Origin: an uncultured Candidatus Competibacteraceae bacterium
GTDB taxonomy: Bacteria; Pseudomonadota; Gammaproteobacteria; Competibacterales; Competibacteraceae
Assembly: GCA_937872125.1 (NCBI GenBank)
Contig: CALMNY010000481.1
Location: forward strand, 1 to 15,325
Length of the DNA: 15,325 nucleotides
Direction: 5' to 3'
Shown: in pieces, positions 9,313 through 15,325 of the stretch
Position numbering within the stretch: the stretch's first letter is position 1
Layout: the number at the start of each line of letters is the position of its first letter
Translations under genes and position numbers: made by a program
The notes under the pieces: generated by a model
Database searches by the model: none
Told to the model about the DNA's origin: nothing
The model's input: the letters and a program-made list of their open reading frames with translations, nothing else

Positions 9313-10752
9313 ATGACTCATCGCCCTGTTTCCGAATCTCCCGCTGAAGGTTCTTCCCATCCCGCCGCCGACCGCCGGTTGTTCGTGCTCGACACCAACG
9401 TGTTGATCCACGATCCGACGGCCCTGTTCCGCTTCCAGGAACACGACATCCACCTGCCGATGATGGTGCTGGAAGAACTGGATCGCGCCAAAAAGGGCGT
9501 TTCCGAAGTCGCCCGCAGCGCCCGCCAGGCCAGCCGTTTTCTGGATGATCTGGTCGCCGGCGCCAGCAAGGAGGAGATTGACCGGGGTCTGCTCCTGTCC
9601 GGACTGCTCGATCCTCACGGCGCGCCGGCCAGCGGGCGCCTGTTCTTTCAAATCCGCCCCAATCGGATCACGCCGCCTCCCAGCCTGCCCGGCAACACGC
9701 CCGACAACGACATCCTGAGCATGGCCCTGACCTTGCAGCAGGACCATCCGCGCCGGCAGGTCACCCTGGTCTCCAAGGACATCAACCTGCGGATCAAGGC
9801 CGCCATCCTGGGCATTCATGCCGAGGACTATTACAACGATCAGACGCTTGACGACGTGAATCTGTTGTACGCCGGCGTGCGCGACCTGCCGGCGGATTTC
9901 TGGGACAGCCACGGCAAGGCGCTGGATTCCTGGAAAGAGAGCGGGCGCACCTTTTACCGGGTGCGCGGCCCGGATGTGGCGAACTGGTATCCGAATCAGG
10001 GGTTGTTCCAGGACAGCGAGCAGGCGGCGTTCATCGTGCGGCAGTTGCGCGATGGCGAAGCGGTCATTGAAATTCTCAAGGATCATGTCGCGCCCAATCA
10101 TGCGGTCTGGGGCATCAACGCCCGCAACCGCGAACAGAATTTTGCCCTCAATCTGTTACTGGACCCGGAGATTGATTTCGTCTCCCTGCTCGGCGCTGCC
10201 GGCACCGGCAAGACCCTGCTGGCCTTGGCGGCGGGCCTGACCCAGGTCCTGGACGCCAAGCGGTACCGGGAAATCATCATGACCCGGGTCACGGTGCCCG
10301 TTGGCGAAGACATCGGCTTTCTGCCCGGCACCGAGGAGGAAAAGATGACGCCGTGGATGGGTGCGCTGATGGACAATCTGGAAGTGCTGGCCCCGCACGA
10401 GGGCGGCGAATGGGGCCGCGCCGCCACCGCCGATCTGCTCAGCAGCCGGATCAAGATTCGCTCGCTCAATTTCATGCGTGGCCGGACCTTCCAGAGCAAA
10501 TACCTGATCATTGACGAGGCGCAGAATCTGACCGCCAAACAGATGAAAACCCTGATCACCCGCGCCGGTCCTGGCACCAAGGTGATTTGTCTGGGCAACA
10601 TCGCCCAGATTGATACGCCCTATCTGTCCGAGACCACGTCCGGCCTGACCTATGTCGTGGATCGCTTCAAGGACTGGCCGCACGGTGGCCATGTCACCCT
10701 GCGCCGGGGCGAACGCTCGCGGCTGGCCGAATTTGCTTCCGAGCAGTTGTAG
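9313..10752 (+). CDS. PIN-PhoH fusion protein (PhoH2/YlaK type ATPase)
   Basis: A 479-residue protein joining an N-terminal PIN nuclease domain to a C-terminal PhoH P-loop ATPase; characterised PhoH2 proteins of this architecture act as RNA helicase/ribonucleases. The PIN domain opens LFVLDTNVLIHDP (Asp27) with Glu54/55 (MVLEEL), Asp131-Asn-Asp133 and Asp156 (SKDINLR) completing an acidic site. The ATPase has Walker A GAAGTGKT (294-301) and Walker B YLIIDEAQNLT (Asp401-Glu402), followed by the family motif GNIAQIDTPYL and a C-terminal RRGERSRLAEFASEQL. Length is normal for the family and no key residue is missing. The last 30 bases, coding LAEFASEQL and the stop, recur exactly 766 bp downstream. 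The ATG lacks a clear ribosome-binding site. Confidence 0.93.
   Translation: MTHRPVSESPAEGSSHPAADRRLFVLDTNVLIHDPTALFRFQEHDIHLPMMVLEELDRAKKGVSEVARSARQASRFLDDLVAGASKEEIDRGLLLSGLLDPHGAPASGRLFFQIRPNRITPPPSLPGNTPDNDILSMALTLQQDHPRRQVTLVSKDINLRIKAAILGIHAEDYYNDQTLDDVNLLYAGVRDLPADFWDSHGKALDSWKESGRTFYRVRGPDVANWYPNQGLFQDSEQAAFIVRQLRDGEAVIEILKDHVAPNHAVWGINARNREQNFALNLLLDPEIDFVSLLGAAGTGKTLLALAAGLTQVLDAKRYREIIMTRVTVPVGEDIGFLPGTEEEKMTPWMGALMDNLEVLAPHEGGEWGRAATADLLSSRIKIRSLNFMRGRTFQSKYLIIDEAQNLTAKQMKTLITRAGPGTKVICLGNIAQIDTPYLSETTSGLTYVVDRFKDWPHGGHVTLRRGERSRLAEFASEQL
10723..10752 (+). repeat. Direct repeat, copy 1: 3' end of the phoH-like gene
   Basis: This 30-base segment codes the last nine residues and TAG stop of the PIN-PhoH protein. 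It is identical, 30 of 30 bases, to 11489-11518. Here it is continuous with the conserved PhoH coding sequence, so in this copy it is functional. Confidence 0.97.
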
Positions 10753-10779
10753 TGTTTCAACCAGGCTAAATTGACCAAT

Positions 10780-10804
10780 CGGGTTAGCGAAACGTAACCT
10801 GCCG
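10780..10804 (+). repeat. Left arm of imperfect inverted repeat flanking the TA pair
   Basis: This arm contains GGTTAGCGAAACGTAACC (10782-10799), itself a small palindrome (GGTTA...TAACC). It matches the reverse complement of 11456-11480 at 18 of 25 positions by hand alignment. The form resembles short palindromic intergenic repeats of the REP kind. Confidence 0.6.
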
Positions 10805-10811
10805 ATCGCGG

Positions 10812-10856
10812 CTCTGACGGGGTTGCTCCAACAGAAAAAGTTGAGTAACGTCAGAG
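10812..10856 (+). promoter_or_regulatory. Long hairpin upstream of the DUF433-DUF5615 pair
   Basis: CTCTGACG (10812-10819) pairs perfectly with CGTCAGAG (10849-10856). Inside it, CTCCAAC (10826-10832) can pair with GTTGAG (10840-10845) with one bulge around an A-rich loop. It lies 33 bases before the antitoxin ATG. It could be the operator through which the TA proteins repress themselves, or a hairpin that limits read-through from the phoH gene; no T-run follows. Role unproven. Confidence 0.5.
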
Positions 10857-10889
10857 GTCGTTAAAAGCGGAAGCAATAGAGGCAAGATC

Positions 10890-11117
10890 ATGAAATATAA
10901 TAATATTATTACCCTGGACCCCGATAAGCGCGGTGGCAAGCCCTGCATTCGGGACTTGCGGATCACGGTTTACGACGTCCTGGGTTGGTTGGCGAATGGG
11001 ATGACGCCGGCGGAAATTATCGAAGATTTCCCCGAATTAACCCATGCCGATATTATGGCCTGCCTGGCTTTCGCGGCGGATCGGGAAAGGACAGTGACCT
11101 GGATTAAAGCGGCGTGA
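10890..11117 (+). CDS. DUF433-family antitoxin
   Basis: A 75-residue DUF433 protein. Members are winged-helix-like DNA-binding antitoxins usually paired with DUF5615 (PIN-like) toxins, as here. The family pattern is clear: ITLDPDKRGGKPCIRDLRITVYDVLGWLANGMTP, the core of which is GGKPCIR-LRITVYDVL (residues 15-31), then AEIIEDFPELTHADIMACLAFAADRE. It likely neutralises the partner toxin and represses the operon. AGAGG lies eight bases before the ATG, a good ribosome-binding site. Its stop overlaps the toxin GTG by four bases (GTGA). The first codons are AT-rich (AAATATAATAATATTATT), unlike the flanking housekeeping genes, which supports acquisition as a module. Confidence 0.92.
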   Translation: MKYNNIITLDPDKRGGKPCIRDLRITVYDVLGWLANGMTPAEIIEDFPELTHADIMACLAFAADRERTVTWIKAA

Positions 11118-11446
11118 AACTTCTGCTTGACGAAAATTTATCCAGACGGATCGTGCCGCTCATCACCTCATCCTATCCCGGCTCTTCACAAGTGGCCTTA
11201 CTGGGACTGGAACGAGCATCGGACACCGCCCTGTGGTCTTATGCGCGTCAGCATAATTTTATCATCGTCACCAAGGATAGTGATTTCGTTGATTTATCCA
11301 CTTTATACGGGCCGCCCCCCAAAGTGATTCTGCTGAAAACCGGTAACCAAAGTTGGCAAATAACGGCCCAAATTCTGATTGACCGCCAGGAATTACTGGA
11401 ATCCGCGCTGATCGCGGCAAATGCTGGTTGTGTTGATTTGTATTAG
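11114..11446 (+). CDS. DUF5615 PIN-like toxin
   Basis: A 110-residue protein of the DUF5615 (Mut7-C-like, PIN-like) group, presumed nuclease toxin partner of the DUF433 antitoxin. It begins MKLLLDENLSRRIVPL, the standard motif with acidic residues Asp6-Glu7, and carries Asp37 (RASDTALW) and Lys54-Asp55-Asp57 (IIVTKDSDFVDL), matching the expected acidic active site. The later PPPKVILLKTGN segment is also family-typical. The start is GTG at 11114, nested in the antitoxin stop, so synthesis is coupled. Length is normal and no damage is visible, so the pair appears functional. RNA cleavage is assumed from the fold; few members are characterised. Confidence 0.9.
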   Translation: MKLLLDENLSRRIVPLITSSYPGSSQVALLGLERASDTALWSYARQHNFIIVTKDSDFVDLSTLYGPPPKVILLKTGNQSWQITAQILIDRQELLESALIAANAGCVDLY

Positions 11447-11455
11447 CGGCGGTTT

Positions 11456-11480
11456 CGGCGGGTTACCCTGCGCTCATCCA
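11456..11480 (-). repeat. Right arm of imperfect inverted repeat flanking the TA pair
   Basis: The reverse complement of this arm matches the left arm at 10780-10804 at 18 of 25 positions, sharing GTAACC, GCCG and AGCG blocks. It starts nine bases after the toxin stop and ends eight bases before the second phoH-end copy. Confidence 0.55.
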
Positions 11481-11488
11481 AACTTCTA

Positions 11489-11518
11489 CTGGCCGAATTT
11501 GCTTCCGAGCAGTTGTAG
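11489..11518 (+). repeat. Direct repeat, copy 2: duplicated phoH 3' end before cls
   Basis: An exact 30-base copy of the end of the phoH-like gene, including its TAG, but with no phoH gene in front of it. The TAG is in frame with, and one codon before, the cls GTG. It leaves no room for a normal ribosome-binding site other than within the repeat itself. Confidence 0.97.
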
Positions 11519-11521
11519 ATT

Positions 11522-12958
11522 GTGCTTGCCGACCATCTAACCGCCTTGTTATCGCTGGCCTGGCTGCTATGGATCGCGCTGGTCGGGATCGGGCTGATTC
11601 TGGAGCGCCGCTCGCCGGCAGCGACGCTGGCCTGGTTGCTGGCGCTGCTGTTCATGCCCTATTTCGGCTTCCTGGTGTATCTGCTGTTCGGGCCGCAGCG
11701 ACTGCGCCGGCGGCGGCGACGCTATAGCCGCGCTCGCGCCCGTCTGATCCAGTCTACCCATCATCTCCCTCCCGGCCAGGCTCCCCCCGGGTTCCCGGAC
11801 GCCGGCCTGGAACGACCGCTGGCGCGGCTGCTGGAGCGACTGGGTCAGGGCGCGCCTGTCCCGGCGACTGGCCTGACTTTGCTGGAAACCGGCGATGACT
11901 GCTTTCAGGCGCTGGAAACCGCTATTGCCGCCGCCACTCATCACCTCCACCTGGAATACTATATGTGGCAACCGGACCGGGTAGGAACCCGGTTGCGCGA
12001 TCTCCTGGTTGAAAAGGCGCGCGCCGGTGTGCACGTCCGGCTGCTGCTCGATTCCATCGGTTCCGACCGCATCAGCCGCCGCTTCCTGCAACCGCTGCGG
12101 GAGGCGGGCGGAATGACGGCCTGGTTCAATCCGCTTCACCTGCGCCGCCTGCGGCCGAGCCGCGTCAATTTTCGCACCCACCGCAAGATCGTGGTTTGCG
12201 ATGGGCAGGTGGGTTTTACCGGCGGCATCAACATCAGTGAAGAGCACAGCGTCGCCTGCAATGGTCGGTCTGCATGGCGCGATACCCATCTGCGCATCGA
12301 GGGAGAACCGGTTCACCGCTTGCAGTTTATCTTTCTGGAGGACTGGTACTTCGCTACGGATCAAACGCCGTTCGCGCCAGAATTTTTCCCGCCGGGTCCC
12401 GCGCATCCGGTGGGACCCTGGGTGCAAGTCGTCGAGTCCGGCCCGGATAACGACCGGCAAACGTTGGCCCACTGCTTTTTTACCGCCATCGCCAGCGCCC
12501 GGCGGGAAGTGTTGCTGGCCACGCCCTACTTTGTCCCGAACGAGGCGCTGAACACCGCGCTGATGAACGCCGCTCTGCGCGGAGTCGAGGTCACCATCCT
12601 GGCGCCCCGGCGCAGCGATTCATGGCTGGTCACCGCCGCTGCGCGCAGTTATTACGATGAACTGGTCCGCGCCGGGGTGGCGATTTATGAGTATGGCCCG
12701 GCGATGCTGCACGCCAAGCTGTTGATGGTGGATGAGCGGGTTGCGGTAGTCGGCAGCGCCAATTTCGACAATCGTAGCCTGACCTTGAATTTCGAGGCGA
12801 TGGCGGTGCTCTACGACGCCTGCCTGACCGCACAACTGACAGAGAGCTTCACGGCTGATCTGCGCCAGGCGCGCCGCTATGTCAAGCCCGGCCGGCGTGC
12901 TCCGCTCGGCCGCCGGCTGGGCCAGGCTGCCGCCCGGTTGCTGTCGCCGCTGTTGTAA
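11522..12958 (+). CDS. cls: Cardiolipin synthase (phospholipase D superfamily)
   Basis: A 478-residue cardiolipin synthase, which condenses phosphatidylglycerol (or related lipids) into cardiolipin at the inner membrane. Two N-terminal membrane helices (about 5-27 and 35-57, ending LVYLLFGPQ) precede a basic stretch and two phospholipase D domains. Both HKD motifs are intact: H220-x-K222-(4)-D227 in THRKIVVCDG and H397-x-K399-(4)-D404 in LHAKLLMVDE, each followed by the usual GxxN/GSANFDNRS. Length matches ClsA-type enzymes. The start must lie after the in-frame TAG at 11516-11518, so GTG at 11522 is the first option and preserves the membrane helices. No clear ribosome-binding site exists; in an ancestral phoH-cls layout coupling to phoH translation could have served. 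It converges on the AAA+ gene with an 11-base gap. Confidence 0.93.
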   Translation: MLADHLTALLSLAWLLWIALVGIGLILERRSPAATLAWLLALLFMPYFGFLVYLLFGPQRLRRRRRRYSRARARLIQSTHHLPPGQAPPGFPDAGLERPLARLLERLGQGAPVPATGLTLLETGDDCFQALETAIAAATHHLHLEYYMWQPDRVGTRLRDLLVEKARAGVHVRLLLDSIGSDRISRRFLQPLREAGGMTAWFNPLHLRRLRPSRVNFRTHRKIVVCDGQVGFTGGINISEEHSVACNGRSAWRDTHLRIEGEPVHRLQFIFLEDWYFATDQTPFAPEFFPPGPAHPVGPWVQVVESGPDNDRQTLAHCFFTAIASARREVLLATPYFVPNEALNTALMNAALRGVEVTILAPRRSDSWLVTAAARSYYDELVRAGVAIYEYGPAMLHAKLLMVDERVAVVGSANFDNRSLTLNFEAMAVLYDACLTAQLTESFTADLRQARRYVKPGRRAPLGRRLGQAAARLLSPLL

Positions 12959-12969
12959 TCCGCGGGCAC

Positions 12970-15168
12970 TTACCCGTACAGCACGGTGGTCGAGCGGCGA
13001 CTTGCCGTCCCCCTCTCAGTGATCAATCCCTTGGCCGCGACCTCGGCGGCCAGCCGGCGATAGAACTCCACGGCGCTGGGGGTTTCCTCCCACAGTTCGT
13101 ACTGGCGGACCACGGCGGCCACATCGCCGGGCGTCAGTCCATCAAGCCGCAGTACGGACTCCTTCCAGGCCGCCGCTTGGGCGATGTCACCGCCCAGCCG
13201 GGCGAACTCCTGCGCGAACAGGCCCCAGCGCTGGCCCGGCTTGAGGAAATCGAAGCGGATTTTCCACGGGAAGCGGCGCAGGCTGGCCGTGTCCAGGCTT
13301 TCCATCAGATTGGTGGTGCAGATGAAGAGGCCATCGAACGCCTCCATCTGGGTCAGCAGTTCGTTGACCTGGGTCACTTCCCAGGAGTGGCGCGCGCCGC
13401 GCCGGTCGCGCAGGAAGGAATCGGCCTCGTCCAGCACCAGCACCGCGTCGCGCTGGCGGGCGTCGTCGAACATGGCGGCGATCCGCTGCTCGGTCTGGCC
13501 GAGATACATGTCCAGCAGATCGGAAGCGCGCTTGACCAGGAGCGGCTTCTCCAGCGCGTCGGCGATGTGGCGGGCCAGTTCCGACTTGCCGGTGCCGGCG
13601 GGACCGTGGAAGCAGAAAATGCCCTGCGGCCGGCGTTGCAGCGCCGTGATCAGCTTCGGCACGTCCTGGTCCACGTTGAGAAAACGCAGGTCGTAGCCAG
13701 TCGGCACGACGTTGCGGGCCGGCGCGCGCTTCTGCCGGAGCAGCGTCGCCGAGCGGTCGAGCGCCTGCTGCACCAGCGCCCGGTTCGCTTCCAGATCGCC
13801 GTTGCCGGCGTGGCGGGCCAGCTTGGCGGCCCGTTCCAGTTGCGCCGGGGTGAGGTGTTCGTGGGCGGCGATGCGGGCCAGCCAGTCGTCCTCCCCGGCC
13901 CACGCGCCGAGATGGTGGCGGGCGATCTCGATGCGCACCGACTGCGGCGGGGTCGAGAAACGGATGGCGTAATCGAAGCGCCGCAGGTAGGCCCGGTTCA
14001 TCGAGTCGGCGTCGTTGGTCAGCCACAGGGCGGGCACGGGGTTGTTCTCCAGGGTGCGGTTGATCCAGGCTTTGCCGCCGGCGGCTCGTCCCCTTCTCCC
14101 ACCGAACAAGTCGGCGAAGGGGTCATGCTCGAACACGTCTTCCACTTCGTCGAACAGCAGCAGGGCATTGTCATGTCGCGCCAACAGCCGCTGGCCGAGG
14201 GTGAAAGCGCGCAGCCGCCGCTCGCCCCGGATCGGATCGCCGTCCTCATCGGCGTAATCCACCTCGTACAGGTCCGCGCCCACCGCTGCGGCCAGCACGG
14301 CGGCGTATTCGGTCTTGCCCACGCCCGGCGGACCGTACAGCAGCAGGTTGGCGCCAGGAATCTTGTGATCGAGCGCCGCCCGCAACAGCCCGACCGCCGC
14401 CGCCGTATCCCGCTGCAGGTGCGGAAAATTCGCCAGCGTCAGGGTGCGCCGGGGCGAGCGCTTGAGGAAGCAAGCCATCAGCGCCTCGGCGTCGGCGTGG
14501 GGCGCGAACAGAATGTTCGGCAAATCCTTCCACACCTCGAGCTTGTCCTCCAGGTCGGTATTGCGCGTGGCGATTTCGACCAGCCCCGTGGCGATGAGCG
14601 TGCTGGTGGGACTCAGCGCCGCGCGGATGTCGTCCTGGGGCAGGCCGGTCAACCGCGCCAGCAGCTTGTGCAGAAAGGGCGTACTCGTGCTCTGCGACTG
14701 TTGGGCGATGGCGTGATGAAACGTGCGATCCCCGTGCAGAAACACGGCGAAGCAGAGCACGGCCAACTCGGCTTCGCTCAGCCCGAGCAGCCCGGCGAGC
14801 AGATTCAGGTTGCGCACCAGCGGCAGGTCCGGGTCGAGAGTGATCCGCGCCAGTTCCGCACGCCGTTGCTGGAGGAGACGAAGGAAACGCTCCGGCGACC
14901 GGGACCGTCCGCGCCCGATCTCGTCCTCATCCGCCTGATCCGACTCCTCATCGAGTTCGACCAGCCCGGTCAGGGCCAGGAATTCGTCGTTATCCCAACA
15001 GGGATGCTGGCGAAAAGGGTGAGACCGACGACCGCTCCGCCCCCAGCCCAGCAGCAGGGCCAGGTCAATCAGCCAGCGGCCCAGCAGCGCCCGATAGGCG
15101 GCGGTGTCGTCGTCTTCCAGCGGCAGGAGGGGTTGGGTGCTGACTTGCAGAAAATGAGAAAGAGTCAT
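12970..15168 (-). CDS. Protein with two AAA+ ATPase modules and an unfamiliar N-terminal region
   Basis: With the start at 15168 the protein has 732 residues; GGAG six bases upstream favours this over an in-frame ATG at 15201, which has no ribosome-binding site. An N-terminal region of about 265 residues is helical-looking, includes an acidic linker (ELDEESDQADEDE, about 71-83) and no motif I recognise. Module 1: Walker A GPPGVGKT (279-286), Walker B LLLFDEVED (Asp340-Glu341), RRFD arginine pair near 396-397. Module 2: Walker A GPAGTGKS (522-529), Walker B VLVLDEADSF (Asp580-Glu581), sensor-1-like TTN and LRRFPWKI arginines near 631-632. Module 2 resembles classical SpoVK/FtsH-like AAA domains. 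Both look catalytically competent, so a hexameric remodelling or unfolding machine is likely; the client is unknown. No peptidase domain is present. Confidence 0.85.
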   Translation of the reverse strand: MTLSHFLQVSTQPLLPLEDDDTAAYRALLGRWLIDLALLLGWGRSGRRSHPFRQHPCWDNDEFLALTGLVELDEESDQADEDEIGRGRSRSPERFLRLLQQRRAELARITLDPDLPLVRNLNLLAGLLGLSEAELAVLCFAVFLHGDRTFHHAIAQQSQSTSTPFLHKLLARLTGLPQDDIRAALSPTSTLIATGLVEIATRNTDLEDKLEVWKDLPNILFAPHADAEALMACFLKRSPRRTLTLANFPHLQRDTAAAVGLLRAALDHKIPGANLLLYGPPGVGKTEYAAVLAAAVGADLYEVDYADEDGDPIRGERRLRAFTLGQRLLARHDNALLLFDEVEDVFEHDPFADLFGGRRGRAAGGKAWINRTLENNPVPALWLTNDADSMNRAYLRRFDYAIRFSTPPQSVRIEIARHHLGAWAGEDDWLARIAAHEHLTPAQLERAAKLARHAGNGDLEANRALVQQALDRSATLLRQKRAPARNVVPTGYDLRFLNVDQDVPKLITALQRRPQGIFCFHGPAGTGKSELARHIADALEKPLLVKRASDLLDMYLGQTEQRIAAMFDDARQRDAVLVLDEADSFLRDRRGARHSWEVTQVNELLTQMEAFDGLFICTTNLMESLDTASLRRFPWKIRFDFLKPGQRWGLFAQEFARLGGDIAQAAAWKESVLRLDGLTPGDVAAVVRQYELWEETPSAVEFYRRLAAEVAAKGLITERGTASRRSTTVLYG

Positions 15169-15174
15169 GAGGCG

Positions 15175-15178
15175 CTCC
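15175..15178 (-). promoter_or_regulatory. Ribosome-binding site that sets the AAA+ gene start
   Basis: On the minus strand this reads GGAG, six bases before the ATG at 15166-15168. No comparable sequence precedes the alternative ATG at 15199-15201, so translation most likely begins at 15168. Confidence 0.6.
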
Positions 15179-15325
15179 AGTCGGGTGAGTGAACGGAGCA
15201 TAAAATACGTCGAACACCCGACAGGATGCGTCGGCTAGGTTGAAGTGTATGGGTGAGGAAAGAGCAGAGAATCAGACGCCGGACAGCGCGTCCGTTACGA
15301 GTCGGTCATGAGGCGGTCATGGTGA

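Larger units (their letters stand above)
10753..11518 (+). mobile_element. Candidate TA-carrying insertion between phoH-like gene and cls
   Basis: The segment contains, in order: a 27-base spacer, an inverted-repeat arm (10780-10804), a hairpin (10812-10856), the DUF433-DUF5615 gene pair, the opposite arm (11456-11480), eight bases, and a second copy of the phoH 3' end. Removing it would place the phoH TAG three bases before the cls GTG. There is no transposase or integrase inside, so it would be a passive cassette, moved in trans or by recombination. Codon use in the gene pair is more AT-rich than in phoH and cls. The repeats are directly visible; insertion as the cause is inference, and the ends are approximate. 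Confidence 0.6.

Noticed and set aside
8327..9313. A 328-codon minus-strand frame opposite the plus-strand hydrolase
   Set aside because: The opposite strand codes a complete catalytic triad; the antisense product shows no known motif.
11462..11518. Extension of the phoH duplication upstream to a VTLR-coding stretch (GT-ACCCTGCGC)
   Set aside because: The copy 2 version is in frame and looks like VTLR...LAEFASEQL, but the matching bases belong to the inverted-repeat arm and the middle part does not align; I limit the duplication to the exact 30 bases.
13177..15192. A 671-codon open frame on the + strand opposite the AAA+ gene
   Set aside because: It is rich in Gln, Arg, Val and His with no recognisable domain, and lies exactly antisense to a gene with intact Walker motifs; long antisense frames are expected at this GC content.
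15202..15325. Short hairpin (15280-15294) and a repeated CGGTCATG near the window end
   Set aside because: Too short to interpret; no gene or convincing promoter could be supported there.

Overview
The window is a GC-rich, gene-dense stretch of a gammaproteobacterial chromosome. The order hflX-hflK-hflC-DUF2065-hisZ-purA on the + strand is the layout seen in many non-enteric Gammaproteobacteria: E. coli has hflX-hflK-hflC-yjeT-purA without hisZ, while pseudomonad-like genomes carry hisZ. I cannot fix the genus from sequence alone.

Region 1 (1-6001) is housekeeping. It holds the end of the ribosome-splitting GTPase HflX, the membrane complex HflK/HflC that modulates the FtsH protease, a tiny DUF2065 membrane protein, the histidine-pathway regulatory subunit HisZ, and adenylosuccinate synthetase PurA. 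Genes are packed tightly (1 nt gap hflX/hflK, 1 nt overlap hflK/hflC), consistent with an operon.

Region 2 (6002-6925) is accessory. A strong hairpin follows purA, then a two-gene toxin-antitoxin (TA) operon (small unfamiliar antitoxin plus PIN-domain VapC-like toxin, overlapping by 14 nt). Directly behind it is a roughly 69-codon reading frame broken by two apparent +1 frameshifts.

Region 3 (6922-9271) has a minus-strand pair (alpha/beta hydrolase, then an exported TPR protein) and a divergent plus-strand alpha/beta hydrolase.

Region 4 (9313-12958) has a PIN-PhoH ATPase and a cardiolipin-synthase-type phospholipase D protein, with a second TA pair (DUF433 antitoxin, DUF5615 PIN-like toxin) wedged between them. 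The last 30 bp of the phoH-like gene, stop codon included, are repeated exactly on the far side of the TA pair, 3 nt before the cls start codon. Just inside this duplication lie imperfect inverted repeats of about 25 bp (18/25 matching). The simplest reading is that a TA-carrying insertion entered a tight phoH-cls junction and left both genes intact. This is the most interesting structure in the window.

Region 5 (12970-15168, minus) is a large protein with two AAA+ ATPase modules and an unfamiliar N-terminal region, convergent with cls. The last ~157 bases hold only its upstream region; I saw no gene there. I found no tRNA, rRNA, CRISPR array or transposase gene.
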